Part shown: piece after piece, positions 9,125 through 20,794 of the stretch
How positions within the stretch are numbered: position 1 is the first letter of the stretch
How the letters are laid out: each line of letters starts with the position of its first letter
Assembly: GCF_019279795.1 (NCBI RefSeq)
Contig: NC_056729.1
Location: forward strand, 1,864,684,107-1,864,748,106
Length of the DNA stretch: 64,000 bases
Reading direction: 5' to 3'
Origin: Protopterus annectens
Lineage: Eukaryota; Chordata; Ceratodontiformes; Protopteridae
Notes under the pieces: model-generated
Database searches by the model: none
Told to the model about the DNA's origin: nothing
Seen by the model: the letters and a program-made list of their open reading frames with translations, nothing else
Made by a program: the position numbers and the translations under genes

Positions 9125-11332
9125 ATGTCCAACTACAACCCCCCCCCCCTAACCAGACTAGTCAGGAACAGCAAGAATTTTGTCCCAGACCAATTTCTTG
9201 CAGACCTCAAGGCATGTAACTGGTCCATCCTAAATACTCTACCCTTAGAAGAGAGTGTGTCATACTTTAATGACACCTTCCTCAAAATACTTGATTCTCA
9301 TGCTCCTAAGCGACTCATTAGAACTAAGGAACGTATTGCACCTTGGCTAACTAAAGACACTAAAACTAAAATTAAACTCAGAGACCAGGCCTGGAACAAA
9401 TGGAGAACCACAAAAACCCCTCTGGACCGCATCAAGTTTCTGCAGCTTAGAAATTCAACCAAAGCAGCCGTTATGTCTGATAAAAAACAATATTTCTGTC
9501 ACCTCCAAGACAAACATCAAAACAATCCTAAAAAATTCTGGGCTGGTTTCAGTCACCTCCTCCATCCAGGCAAATCTTCCACCCCCACACCTGAAATACT
9601 CATGGATAAAGATCCAAGCGAAATAGCTAACTCTTTTAATTCTTTTTTTACTGAGACCATCCAGTCCCTCGCCAGCCAGCTTACCTCTTCCCCCTTGGCT
9701 GCAACCTTAACCAATGACCCAACTCAACCTGCCTTCAACTTACATCCCACCTCCACCTTCTACATTCGTACCCTCCTGAAAAAACTTAAACCAACCACCC
9801 TAGCAGCTGACCTACTCCCAGCCAAATACGTACAAATAGCATCTGATGCCATAGCCTACCCTGTATCAATCTTAATTAACCGGTCTATTTCCGAAGCCTC
9901 TATTCCCTCAATCTGGAAAATCTCTTATATCATTCCTCTCCACAAAGGAGGGTCCTCTACTGACACATCTAACTACAGACCCATAGCAATACTGCCACCC
10001 CTATCCAAAATTATGGAACGCTGCATTCACAAGCAACTCATTACCCACCTCATACAAAATAATCTCCTGTCCAACACCCAACACGGCTTTCGCCCCCATC
10101 ATAGCACAACCACTGCTCTCCTCTCCTTTGTTGATTCAATTAACATCAACCGGAATAACAAATTAATATCCTCTGCGCTCTTTCTAGACCTATCGAAAGC
10201 CTTCGATATGGTCAACCACAAACAGCTGCTCCACACACTGGAAACCTTTAATCTTAGCAAAACTAATATAAGTTGGTTTAATGCCTACCTCTCCGGTAGA
10301 AAACAGGCGGTACAGTGGCAAAACAGGATTTCAGACCTACTCCCCACTAATATCGGTGTCCCCCAAAGATCTATTCTCGGTCCCCTTCTTTTATCCCTCT
10401 TCATTAATGGTCTACACTCTATCCTTCCCAAAGCCACCTGCATTCAATATGCGGATGACTCCACCCTAATCTGCTCCGACGACTCTCTCACCAAACTCCA
10501 AGTTACAACCCAAAACTGTTTTTCTTTAGTCGAAAAATGGTTCTCAGATTTAAAACTCCTACTTAATCCAACCAAAACCAAATTGCTTCTATTCTTCCCC
10601 ACTCCAGCTACTACGCAAGGAATAGAACCTCCTTACACCCACATCCCAACCTTCGCTGTGTCCTCTAATAATGGTACCAAAATCTATCCTGTCACCCACA
10701 CCAAACTACTCGGGGTGACAATAGACCACAAACTTAGATTTGATATGCATGTCAACCAGACCATTAAATCACTCAACAAGAAACTTGGGTCCATGTATAG
10801 AATAAAAAAATTCTTAACCCCGCACACCAAACTAACCATCGCCCATACCCACCTCCTCTCCACACTCCTCTATGCCTCCCCGATATTCTCCTTCCTTCAC
10901 AAGAAAGAGCTCAATAAATTATCCACTGCCTATAACCACATAGCCAGATTCATTACCGGAATGCCCTACCGCACCCATCACTGCCTAAATCTAAGGACAC
11001 TGGGATGGCTAGAACTGCCCAACATCCTTAAACTCAACCAACTTACTGAGGCATTCAAAATTATTAAACATCCTGATAAAACCCCCTCACTGAACAATAT
11101 ACTTACCCCCTACTCCAATCTTTCGTCCCTTAGGTCATCCAAAAGTATACAAGTGTTGACCATTAAATCTAACAACTCGGGTGGTGAAGCTCTTTACGCC
11201 AATTCCATTGGCAAAGCCTGGAATGCCCTCCCAAGCAACCTAAGACTAATGACCACTCTGCACCAATTTAAAATTCACCTCCGAGCTCTACTAAAATCCC
11301 AATGGCTATGCCCATGCTCTAATCCCGACTAA
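9125..11332 (+). CDS. LINE-L reverse transcriptase polyprotein (5'-truncated but uninterrupted)
   Basis: The ORF has 735 codons with no stop. The N-terminal ~150 residues form the linker between endonuclease and RT (HAPKRLIRTKERIAPWLTK; KKFWAGFSHLL). RT motifs follow: IWKISYIIPLHKGG and NYRPIAILPPLSKIMER at about 260-300, GFRPHHSTTTALL, LFLDLSKAFDMVNH at about 355, GVPQRSILGPLL at about 410 and catalytic QYADDSTL at about 440. The C-terminal region has LGVTIDHKLRFD, TLGWLELPN and ends WLCPCSNPD. The first Met is only the first available codon, because the endonuclease that should precede it is missing. VPQR in place of the usual VPQG is a small departure. The clade is not assigned. Confidence 0.85.
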   Translation: MSNYNPPPLTRLVRNSKNFVPDQFLADLKACNWSILNTLPLEESVSYFNDTFLKILDSHAPKRLIRTKERIAPWLTKDTKTKIKLRDQAWNKWRTTKTPLDRIKFLQLRNSTKAAVMSDKKQYFCHLQDKHQNNPKKFWAGFSHLLHPGKSSTPTPEILMDKDPSEIANSFNSFFTETIQSLASQLTSSPLAATLTNDPTQPAFNLHPTSTFYIRTLLKKLKPTTLAADLLPAKYVQIASDAIAYPVSILINRSISEASIPSIWKISYIIPLHKGGSSTDTSNYRPIAILPPLSKIMERCIHKQLITHLIQNNLLSNTQHGFRPHHSTTTALLSFVDSININRNNKLISSALFLDLSKAFDMVNHKQLLHTLETFNLSKTNISWFNAYLSGRKQAVQWQNRISDLLPTNIGVPQRSILGPLLLSLFINGLHSILPKATCIQYADDSTLICSDDSLTKLQVTTQNCFSLVEKWFSDLKLLLNPTKTKLLLFFPTPATTQGIEPPYTHIPTFAVSSNNGTKIYPVTHTKLLGVTIDHKLRFDMHVNQTIKSLNKKLGSMYRIKKFLTPHTKLTIAHTHLLSTLLYASPIFSFLHKKELNKLSTAYNHIARFITGMPYRTHHCLNLRTLGWLELPNILKLNQLTEAFKIIKHPDKTPSLNNILTPYSNLSSLRSSKSIQVLTIKSNNSGGEALYANSIGKAWNALPSNLRLMTTLHQFKIHLRALLKSQWLCPCSNPD

Positions 11333-11567
11333 TAGTTCACGCCCCCGGCTCAACCTGGCCTACCCAAGCCTCCACCCAACCCAAAACCTTAAGGGTCCAC
11401 TCTGTAGCCCTGACAATCCATCTTTACTAACTTGTATCTCTTTTGAATTATATATACTATTACTTACTGTTTTATTTTGCATACTAATGTTAGTTTACTA
11501 ACTTACTCTAGTTTTTTTATTATATGTGTTTATGTACCTCTGTTCTTTGGAGCTTTTCTCCCCGGGC

Positions 11568-11640
11568 CTCCACTGAAAATGGATATGTATCCAGTTGGAC
11601 TAACCCGGTCAACAAATGTAAAATAAAATAAAAAATAAAT
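11568..11640 (+). repeat. LINE-L conserved 3' terminus
   Basis: The block CCCCGGGCCTCCACTGAAAATGG is followed after about 20 bases by AACCCGGTCAACAAATG and an A-rich tail. CGGG and CCCG can pair to enclose a loop of about 45 bases. The same layout is present, with sequence change, in reverse at 48,283-48,365 and 56,133-56,220, which marks it as the element's 3' end and probable RT recognition site. Confidence 0.65.
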
Positions 11641-12328
11641 AAAAAGAAGACAAAATATGCATATCTCTAGAATGAGCTGACACAGCCACAGCCACACAGG
11701 CGCCACCATTTTTTTGTTATATATCTTAATTACAGCATTGCTATACCTCACAGAAAAGGGAATACTCCAAGATAATTAATGTAGATCTCTGTCATTCTCA
11801 CTGTTAGTTCCACAATTCTGAGGATTATATTTATGAATTTCATACTTTTTGCAGTGACTCTGTTAATCATCTCTGCGGCTACCACCTTCAACTTAACCCC
11901 TGGGATTCATGCTAAGTCATGCTAAGTGTACATGATGTAGGCATGTTAATGTGATGAGCAGCAGTACTAACTGAATATGCATGCTGCTCATCATGCCTAC
12001 ACATTTGCAAGCACATTTTCATGACCAGAAATAGCGTTCATGGCCATGGAGAGGTGCTTGCATGCATGAGCACACAATGCAAACAAAATGGCTTGCTTAT
12101 AAGCAAAGCTAAGATATGAGCACACACTGTAGCCCTAAAATATTAAGGGCAAATACAGTGAATGAATTCTGAAGGAGAAGTAAAATGGAATACTATGCAA
12201 AGAATGTTTTTTACTGCATAGTAATAGGGAAGGGAAAGTGTGTAAAGTGTAATCATATATCACAGGCAAATGTGCTGAAGTGCCAAAGAAGCATTCCTAA
12301 CATAAATCTTGCCATACTGATCCAATTA
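11641..12328. other. Unassigned intergenic DNA with a short inverted repeat
   Basis: No coding signal is seen. An imperfect inverted repeat, TGTAGGCATG...ATGAGCAGCA against TGCTGCTCATCATGCCTACA, lies at about 11,936-12,002, and GCTAAGTCATGCTAAGT is a short direct duplication just before it. It may be a relic of a small DNA transposon, but no ends can be defined. Confidence 0.35.
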
Positions 12329-12469
12329 TAGGTTCATAGGAGGTTACTAGACTAATGGCCCTAGGCCTACCCATATAATACCCTTGAATACCCTTGTTAC
12401 CTAGTTGACCATGGCTAGATGGTCATTGTTAGCAGAGTGAATCAGTGATTAGCACTGACTGCCCCTATC

Positions 12470-14246
12470 CATGAGGGACATTGATGCCACCCCCCAGGAG
12501 TGAAATTATGGTCTCCCATCCAATTGCCAAGGTTTCGTTTAAATAGTACCATTGAGGAGTTCTGCTTCATGTGAAGTGGGAGTTTATTCCAGAGGAGCAG
12601 CAATCTCTGGGACAAATATCTGTCTCTTCAACATGTTCTGTTTATGTCACAGGCTAGGTTGAGATCCGTGAAGTAAATGACTCTTGTCACATTTGATTTG
12701 TGGGCATGCACCGATGAAATTCTTGAAGAAGTCTGCCAGGTTTAATAAGCAAGACCTGACCTTAACAAAGCCAAACTGGGTTGGGTCCATTGCTTGGAGG
12801 TCACATTTGACCTTGATAAAGTCCATGATGATTCTTTCCATAGCCTTTCCAATAAGGCTTGTTAGGCTTATGGTTCTATAGTTCCCAGGGTTGGTTGATA
12901 GACCCCCTTTGTGTAAGGGGATTACTGTTGCTGTTCTCTACTCTGCTGGAACAAAGCCAGTGCTCAAGCTATGGTTGAAGATAGTGCCAAGCGATTCCAC
13001 TAGGTCTTGTTTTAGGTTGTTTAGTGAGCAGCCTGGGATGTTATCTGATCCCATGGCGGCTGTGTCTTCTTCCTTGGAGATGGCGGATACTACTTTCTCT
13101 TTAGAGATGCTAGGTAGTGGACTGGTGAAAGGGATGCTTTGGTGTGTCTGGTGGGGACAGGAGGTGAAATTTGCACCAAATCTGTCCACCAGCAGGTTGG
13201 CAATTTCTCCGAGTTCAGTGTGAGTAGTACCATCCACAACCAGTTCAGCACATAGCTGGGCACTCCCTTTAAGATTTCAGACATAGCTAAAAAAAGCCTT
13301 ATGATTGTCTTTAGCTAGAGATGCTAATTTAGACTCATAATTGGCTTTAGAGGACTTTACAAGATATCTGATTTGCTTGTTCAAGTTGTGGCGGGTATTC
13401 CTCTGGTGAGCAGGTTCCCTCTTGTTCTTGGATAACAGTTTCTTCCTTTTGTTATATAACCTATTTATACTTGTGTCCACCAGGGTGGCCTGGTTCTTCT
13501 GAAGGACCTGGTTTTGATCTTGACAGGTACAGCTGAGGCTATACAGTTTTTTAAATGTCTATAGAGGACATTTGTTCGCTCCTCTGCATGGCAGGCATTG
13601 TTGGCTGTGTTATCAGGGGGGTTGAAACTTTTTATACCCATGCTCAGTACACTAAAATTTGCTTTGGAAACATTTTTCAGTTTGTTTCCTGCTGTGGAGG
13701 GTGTCCAGTCTGATCTGTCCTTCAAATGAGACAGATTCATGATTTGACCTCACCAGGGAGGGCAACACATAGTGGGTAGTGTAGTGACTCCCCATATTGA
13801 TGAGTACCAGGTCCAAAACATTTGAGCCCCTTGTAGGGGAACAGACAAGATGTTTCAGAGCATTTGAATTAACAAAGTCCATGAACCTCAGGGCAATTGT
13901 ATTTCTGCTCATTTTATGCTGTCCAGTCTATGGAAGGATAGTTGAAATCTCCCATGACCGAAGTGTTCGACAGTCTAGGGAGAGATTTTAGCAAGTCCAG
14001 GTAGTTGTGTTTCTCTTGGTTCATAGTGCGGGACCTGTGCCTAGCAATGATGTGGTAGAGTGTTTTTCCTATATTTAATTGTATGTGGAGTAGTATACTG
14101 TTTAACAATTTTTGAGGTTTATTTGGATTTAATGAAGATGGATAACCCTCCACCTTTGGTTCTTTCATACTCGTTTTGGGGTCTGAATGTGTGGAAGGCA
14201 TTGTAGCCTTATATGGCTGGGGGTGCTCTCTGCGGCTTTGAACCAA
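12470..14246 (-). pseudogene. CR1-d ORF2 (endonuclease plus partial RT)
   Basis: The endonuclease remnants are VMGDFNYPSIDWTA (13,914-13,960) and CSPTRGSNVLDLVLINMGS. The linker NKLYNKRKKLL...NHKAFFSYV follows (13,277-13,480), then DNIPGCSLNNLKQDL and DPTQFGFVKVRSCLLNL (12,647-13,237). The parts lie in several frames. The polymerase active-site region is deleted, and a C-terminal remnant follows at 12,470-12,660, so it cannot encode an enzyme. Confidence 0.82.
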
Positions 14247-14375
14247 GTCTTAGTGACTGCACAAATGTCAGCATCTTCCAAGATGAAGAGAGCTTCCAGG
14301 GAGTGCAGTTTTCTGTTGAGGCTCCTAGCATTAAGCAGCATAACCCTGAGTTTGTCTCTAGTGGGTTTCTTTACT

Positions 14376-15218
14376 TCAGGAATTTTTTTTAACTTTGCCT
14401 AAAAAAGGCACTATGGGGGAGGTAAGTATTTTTGTGAGTATCTGAAAGTCTAGAGGATTCAGATGAACACCGTCTCTGGCAAAGCAGCATGGTCTGTCAA
14501 CCATGTCTTCCCAGGCTGACAGGTAATGGATCCCCTTGGATTGACACCAGAAGATGTGCAAATTGTTGAAGTCAATTATTTTTTGTCTGCATTGTGGCAT
14601 CATCCTGGGTGAAGGTAAAATGCTACTTAGAGATAGGGACATACCTGCCTGGGACACACAATATGATAGATCAGTCATGTCTCTCTTCATATAGTCCAAA
14701 GAGGTACATCTCAAGTCATTCACTGTAATATGTACTATGACAGAATCATAATGGTAATTGCTGTTGAGTCAATTGACTACATGCATGATTTGATGGTTCC
14801 TGGTATCTGACAGGCAGCTAAACGTGACTTTCTCCTTGTCCATCCTGGTGAGGGAAACATCTGTCTGTCTCACTATGGGATAGCCTATGACCAAGACATT
14901 AGGTTTTGAGGTGTTTTCCCTTAGGGGCTTATTTGTTCTAACACTTGTATGTGTGTTGCTGTGTGAAGTGAAGTCTTTTTGTGTTCCAGTACATGTGATC
15001 TGTTTGTTCTTGGGAGGTCTCTGGTCTTTTGGTAGGCTCTTAGTGAGTGCCTCTACATCTGTGGGTTTATGTGTCTTGACTTTGTCTTGTGAGAGTGTAG
15101 AGGTGTGTGTGCTGACTTTATTGTTACATGAGAGGATTGAGTCCAGCTTCATGGTATAGTTACATCTCTCACATACTGTATTTGTTTGCTTTATGAGCAA
15201 CTGGTCATCAGTATACAT
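14376..15218 (-). pseudogene. CR1-d ORF1 (SGNH-esterase type), active serine lost
   Basis: The N-terminal half (15,218-14,769) has a Cys pair (CERC) and then NVLVIGYPIVRQTDV, where intact copies read GDSIV: the catalytic Ser block is changed from GDS to GYP. The C-terminal half (14,723-14,376) has NDLRCTSLDYMKRDM and FARDGVHLNP, the Gly/Asn-Asp and Asp-x-x-His blocks of the SGNH fold. A frame break lies near 14,745. Such esterase domains are known in ORF1 of CR1/L2-type LINEs. Confidence 0.8.
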
Positions 15219-15439
15219 GCTTTAGCTCTAAGACTAATTTTAATAACTAAACAAGGGGGCTATTCTGTTGAGGATTAGGGGTGAAGGAGTATGGTGATGC
15301 TGCTCAGTGTGCAGCTTTGTTGCTCACAGTACAGCAGGGAAGCTTGGGAAGGTTCAACTGATAAATGTCTCGGGGGGGGGATAGTTTCTAGGAGTTTGCT
15401 ACTATACAGGGCACCACTAACCCCTGTTGTGCAGTGCGC

Positions 15440-16400
15440 AGCTACACACAAATGCAAGACTTATATATAGACAAAAATTAAACAGCTTTAAACTGGTCTG
15501 CCAATAGGAAATCACACAATGATCCTTCCTGCAGCATTCCCCAGCTCATTCAGGGCTACATCCACACTCTTCTGCCAAAAGGGTGCAGGGGAGCCCTTCT
15601 TAATCTACAATGACTGTATTTGAGTACAAGTGCATAAAAAGCATACTAGATTTAGCTGGTCTGGATCTAGTATATGCTATCTAAGCAATATTACAGTTCA
15701 AAACAAGTGCAGATAATGAAGCAGGCACAGGCAGAAAACAAACAGTCAAAAAGGCACAAATGAATGCAATAAAATAGTTAAATGCAGTTGAAAAAGTGTA
15801 GATAAAGCTCAAAAATAAACATAATTTCTTGTTAGCTTTAGATGGCTTGGATTCAAGCAGAAATACTCTATACCTCTGGCAAAAGACGCCAAACGCAGAG
15901 CAGCTCTGGTTAATTGAGCCAAAACCTGCTCAGACGCAAGGCTTATATACAGGCAAAATTAAATAGTTTTAAATTAGTCTGCTAATAGGAAATCACACAA
16001 TGGTCCTTCCTCCAGCAATCCCCAGCTCAGACACAGGTATATCTACACTCTTCTGCCACAAGGATAAAGGGAAGGCATTCTTAATGTAAAATGGATGGAT
16101 TTGAGTTCAGGTTCAGGTGTGTCAAAAGGAGTCTAGATTCAATAAGTCTGGATCTAGTCTATGCTATCTGAGCAATATTACAGTGCAAAACAAGTGCAGA
16201 TGATGAAGCAGGCACAGACAGAAAAAACAGTCAAAAAGGAACCAAGTAATGCAATGAAACAGTTAAATGCAGTAGATCAGCACACTTCTGCCACAAGGGT
16301 GCAGAAAAACACCTTAATATAGAATAGCTGATTTGGAGCCCAAGTGTGACAAGACCACACAAACTACCTGCAACAGCTCTACAACTAACAGATAAAATGT
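15440..16400 (-). repeat. CR1-d 5' UTR tandem units (~481 bp)
   Basis: GGAAATCACACAATG at 15,507 recurs at 15,988, a period of 481 bp. Other landmarks recur in register (ACACTCTTCTGCC, CTGGATCTAGT-TATGCTATCT, CAAGTGCAGAT-ATGAAGCAGGCACAG). A shortened third unit starts near 16,275 (CACACTTCTGCCACAAGGGTGCAG). Upstream bases to about 17,010 and 17,560 contain looser matches (CTTCCCAACTCAGACGG, AATCCCCAGCATTGC), so the array may once have been longer. It sits where a LINE promoter is expected. Confidence 0.75.
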
Positions 16401-16480
16401 AATACAGTGCAATTGACTATTTAAAACAGCAGTAGACAGTACAGTTTATTTGAAACTGCTGAAGTACAGTTACAATATTT

Positions 16481-17014
16481 AAGAAGTGCAAAAAAAAAAA
16501 TAATAATACGTAGTGCCCGTCTGTGTGCTTCCCAACTCAGACGGACTAGGTAAACGCCTACCACCACCAGATGAACAATCTCAGTCCTCCTAATGCAAAA
16601 ACACAGTAAAAGAGTATCTGGGGTGAAATGCTATCACAAGCAAATTTAGAAGATATGAAATGCTACCACGTCCAAACTTAATGATATGGATACAGCAGTG
16701 TACTTTAAACAGCTTATACAAATGTGATTATTCAATAAAAGTAATTTGCTTTGTATAAATTAGCCAAGCGCCACTCAATTGTACAGAATTTTAAAGGGCA
16801 CTAAAAACAAGATAAGTTGATTGGCAAGTCTTTCAGCCAATAAAACTACGTTCAGAAATCTCAAATGTTTCACAAACCCAAACAGACCGGCCTACCTCCC
16901 AGTGTACTAGATGGAAAATCCACTGACCTCTTGATGTAAAAATAAATGCCTACTAGAGTGTGAAAATGCACTACTTTATCCAACAGCTACTTAGATAATG
17001 AACACAGATCAAGT
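16481..17014. other. A-rich unassigned DNA, possibly older 5' UTR units of CR1-d
   Basis: No gene is seen. Short stretches recall the CR1 5' unit (CTTCCCAACTCAGACGG near 16,529; CTACCTCCCAGTGT near 16,890), but they are too diverged to define a repeat. Confidence 0.35.
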
Positions 17015-17028
17015 AAGTCAGTAGAACA

Positions 17029-17319
17029 AAAAAAAAAAACTCTTTCAGCTTTTCCCAGTTAGGGGGGTCGCCACAGCAGATCACTGGTCTGCTTATGATT
17101 GGCAATGGATTTTTACAGTGCCGAGGTGCCAGCCCAGCGCCCAACCTTCAAAGAAGGCACACACATAGACTCACACACCTACTTGCATGTCTTTTAACAT
17201 TCAGTCGATCGCAAGGAGGACATGCAGACTCCACACAGACAGAACTCCAGACAAGAATAAAACCGGAGAGCCACTTGCTGTGAGGTGACAATGCTAACCG
17301 CTGCACCACAGTGGCCAAC
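17029..17319 (-). mobile_element. SINE copy A (tRNA-type head, RTE-type tail)
   Basis: On the minus strand it starts GGCCACTGTGGTGCAGCGGTTAG, a box-A-like tRNA head. Box-B-like CCGGTTTTATTCTTG follows, then GGAGTCTGCATGTCC, and it ends CTGTGGCGACCCCCCTAAC-GGGAAAAGC before a T-run. A 14-bp duplication AAGTCAGTAGAACA flanks it (17,015-17,028 and 17,320-17,333). The 3' end matches that of the RTE fragment at 24,954. Confidence 0.85.
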
Positions 17320-17333
17320 AAGTCAGTAGAACA

Positions 17334-20300
17334 GACAGTTAGAGGCAAAATGCACTTTTTCAATACAAGCAAAAGAAAAAAAAAGGCAAATAAATAATTT
17401 AATAAATCAGCAGCAGTATAGAAAGAGAAGAGCTTATTAAGCTCAACATACAGTAGGGGTGGGCAGCTTAAAAAATGTCCAGGTTTAAAAAGCAAATAAA
17501 CAGGGGAGGGGGAGGTAGGTAAAAAACACAAGCAGGGAATCCCCAGCATTGCTTTAGTTTCTGCAAGCTTGAAATCTTTTCAGCAAAAGACAAAGGGCTA
17601 GAAATTCACTGTGTCTTTAAGTGTCACTCAAGAGACAATTAACCAGTGAAAAACATGTGAAATGTGCAGCCTAAGATAATTCAAGTCGATCTGCTCATGG
17701 TGATAAAAATGTCAATGACAATACCAGTGTTGTGCACATAAAAACGTACATACTAAAAATGATGTGATAGGGTTATGAAGCTGCAGGGTAACAGTGGGAG
17801 ATTAAAATGGGATAAAAATTGTTAATAAAATGATGAGTGAATGTAACAGCAGGGACAGAAGATACATTATGGGATGAATGCATAGACTGAGTTATTGCAT
17901 AGGAGATCTATATACAAGGAATTTATGTTTGCAATGTGACACCCCAGCTGTATTCTCCACATCAACATGTATATACAAGAACAAATTGAACTTAAAGCTG
18001 TAATGTCATGTACATCACAAATGGGGATGCTTTTTACAAAGAAATGCAAATGGCGCCCATAAGAAAGGGTTTTTTCACCCATAAACATGTAATAAACAAG
18101 TGTTGTCTGCTCATTTAAATGCTAAAATGTAATATAAGACACAACATACATAACTGACAAATGACAACACAGATCAGATGGCATTTCATGACTTCAGGTT
18201 TTACATTGTTAATTTACAGACATCTCAAACATCATTATACTGGCTATGTTCACATGGAATTACAGAGAACAGTAACATAACAGCAATTCATTAGCATCTA
18301 CACACAACAAAGTGTTGTTATACAGGACCAACCGCAGTTTCTGGTGGTCTGACTACATGCCATATGGTAAGAAACATTTATTGAAGCCCTCATCTGCCAT
18401 TAAGTTATACTGTGTGATGAAAACAATAGCAGTAATAAAAAAAATGTCTGGAATAAGATAAGCAATCCATCTAGCCATCTATCCATCCACAGCACCCCCT
18501 TTTCCCATTCTTTGCACATGAGGTTGAGGTGTCACTTCTACAGTGACAATCATGTAGAGTCAAGGTTTACACTACCGAGTGGCTTGCCCTGTCATGGCAT
18601 GGAATAAGAAATGCAATACAGAGCATAATTCTTTTGAGACTGGGTCATGCTTTTGAGTAATGAATGACATAATAAACAATCATACTATGTCATTTCTGAA
18701 CATATGCCAGAACAAATATCAAAGAGATGAATAACAATCATTGACGCCACAGAACTACTCATATTGGTTATGTCATGAGGAACTTCCTGTCATAAGGGAT
18801 AAGGATGCCCTACCTTGTAGGACAAGGCCTGAAAAATGTGTCTGTATGACTGTGCTATAACTATTGTCTGTGTCTAAGTCACTGCTATCTAACACATGGA
18901 TGATACCAGATTCAAACTCTCTTGAGACCTCCATATTGACTGCATGTGCCACATCAGGTAGCAATGGAAGCTCTCACAGATACCTGAATTGAATATGTGC
19001 ATTAAAAAAGGAGTTGACAATATACTATGAATAGTCAGATTAATTCAGAATCCTGGAAATGAGTTGCACATGTTACTTTCCACATAACAGTGAACAGTTC
19101 GTTATCAATGTTTCTTTGACAAAGAAGCTGTTTACATTGTGTAGTACACACACTAGCCCAGAATTGAACCACAGTCTATGTAGATGTGCTATACAAGCTA
19201 GTACTTGGTGTACATGCTACAGGAGCACTCACAGCACAACATGCCCCAAATAACCAGTTTACCGCCATGCAATCACAACCTGTGGTGATATATCATTGCC
19301 CAACATAAAAATGTCTAAGAATAACTAGATACAATGGTGTTTATGTAACATCAGTACATTCATATAATATTGCACTTTCAGGAATTGAACAGCAAGCTAT
19401 GTGACTGACTAATGACATGTATGAACCACAGGTGCCACTGTGGAAGGTTTAACACAACTGTGACACTCCAGCTATGCTATCTTATTACATCAGATGTATG
19501 TGTTGTAAACAATCTCTTTGAGATAAAAGGGACGGTGGACTCCTCTCCCACTGTACATAGACACATTATAACTGTGGTGGATGCCATTCATGCATCAGAG
19601 TATAAGGCCCGACAATGCTAACAGGCAGTGAATGTGGATGTTAAACACATGAGCATCTGACAACAGAAAATACATGATATGTCACAGGATGACTGCACCA
19701 CTGTAGAACTGTCACTACATTTGTAAGGTATGCTGGTATGTCAAGGCATTAGATTTTATCACTTGCAAGAGATACATGTGCCTGTAATTACTGTACTAAG
19801 GCAACAACATACAGAATGTTGCTCATTCTCCTGTACCAGAGGATAACACTTCCTACATATGTTATGTAAGGAAAATGTAATCACGTGTTATCATTACTCT
19901 GAATAAAAGCATTGCTATGAAAAATTATCATAGCTTTTTGAAAGAGGAATCAACATCTATACGTGTACACACAGCATGTGTGTTTGACCGTGTTAGAGAC
20001 ATGTACAGTCACAATAAGACTGACACAATGTAGTCTGAACAGTAATGGCTGAATTTGAACTACCCAAGATTAGAAGCTATGGATTAGTGCCTGAATTTCA
20101 AGTGTCACATGATGTGTTGAGGTACAACTGAGACAGACCACAGGTAAATGGATGACATCACCACTGTTTATTAGCTGGACATTTATGCTAAAAAGTGGTA
20201 TTGTACACTTCGACCAATGTACAGCTACACATCATATATGTATTTGGAGGATAGTATATACAGTATGAGGGTGAAAGACAGTCACAGCTGGCCTCAAACA

Positions 20301-20790
20301 TCCAGCATGGATAGTTACACAATGTACAAACACAACATTAAAGTCACGCAATACAGGAGAATTTGCACTCCAACTGTAAAATACTACAGTTATTGTAGCA
20401 TGTTATCATGTTGTGACCCAAATATGTTTTTCCCTGGGAAAGCTAGGATTTGCTAGTGTAACACTGTGGAAGTTTACATAAAGGTTGTTGTGAAGGGGTC
20501 AACAGTATATGACATTAATGACAGTCACACTATTTAAGCAGGGATGGACTTGAACTACCTACCTTGTTACACCATCTACATAGCATATTATCAGCAGCCA
20601 GTACCACAGGAGAATACTGAGTACCAGTGAGCTGTACAGCATGCATGTAGGGATGACATCATCAGTGTATTACCAAGGTGATGTGTCTGGTAAAATGAGG
20701 GAATGCATGAATTCAGCTTCATTACCCTGTTGACCACTGTAATCTGTACATCCAACTCTTCAGGTTGTTGAAAAGTACATTTAACTTATA
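17334..20790. other. Intergenic DNA without recognisable genes; scattered degenerate tRNA-like boxes
   Basis: No ORF here has recognisable motifs. Short segments resembling the reverse complement of a tRNA T-arm/box B (GATTCAAACTC near 18,910; GAATTGAACC near 19,163; GAATTGAACA near 19,384; GACTTGAACTACC near 20,547) recur and are often followed by tRNA-like text such as TAGATGTGCTATACAAG. They may be very old SINE fragments. An 80-100-bp segment at 18,485-18,580 recurs at 55,551-55,612. Confidence 0.4.
18485..18580 (-). repeat. Short unclassified repeat shared with 55,551-55,612
   Basis: On the minus strand the text GATTGTCACTGTAGAAGTGACACC, then CATGTG and AATGGGAAAAGGGG, then GGATGGAT, matches the plus-strand block at 55,551-55,612 closely. 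It may be the end of an old LINE or SINE. The family is unknown. Confidence 0.55.
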
Positions 20791-20794
20791 TACA

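Larger units (their letters stand above)
9123..11640 (+). mobile_element. LINE-L copy 1, 5'-truncated with intact RT ORF and 3' tail
   Basis: This plus-strand non-LTR retrotransposon has an unbroken RT ORF and a ~300-bp 3' UTR. It ends in GTAAAATAAAATAAAAAATAAATAAAAAG (11,610-11,640 region), an A-rich tail. It abuts the LINE-R endonuclease half with no upstream endonuclease of its own, so it is 5'-truncated. The last ~80 bases before the tail (CGGGCCTC ... CTGAAAATGG ... CCCGGT) recur in the copies at 48,283 and 56,133. No clear target duplication was found. Confidence 0.85.
12329..16480 (-). mobile_element. CR1-d, decayed CR1-like LINE with internal deletion
   Basis: The 3' end is at about 12,329 (ATAGGTTCATAG octamer-like tail, with TACTAGACTAATGGCCC beside it matching the end of the other copies). 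ORF2 remains at 12,470-14,246, ORF1 at 14,376-15,218, and a 5' UTR with a repeated ~481-bp unit at 15,440-16,400. The RT core with its FADD motif is missing: the segment LLNLADFF joins almost directly to the C-terminal part near 12,660. The copy is clearly more divergent than CR1-a and CR1-c. Confidence 0.82.

Noticed and set aside
17867..20456. Short ORFs at 17,867-20,456 as small genes
   Set aside because: They lack motifs, homologous copies, splice context or codon-type bias and fit random expectation.
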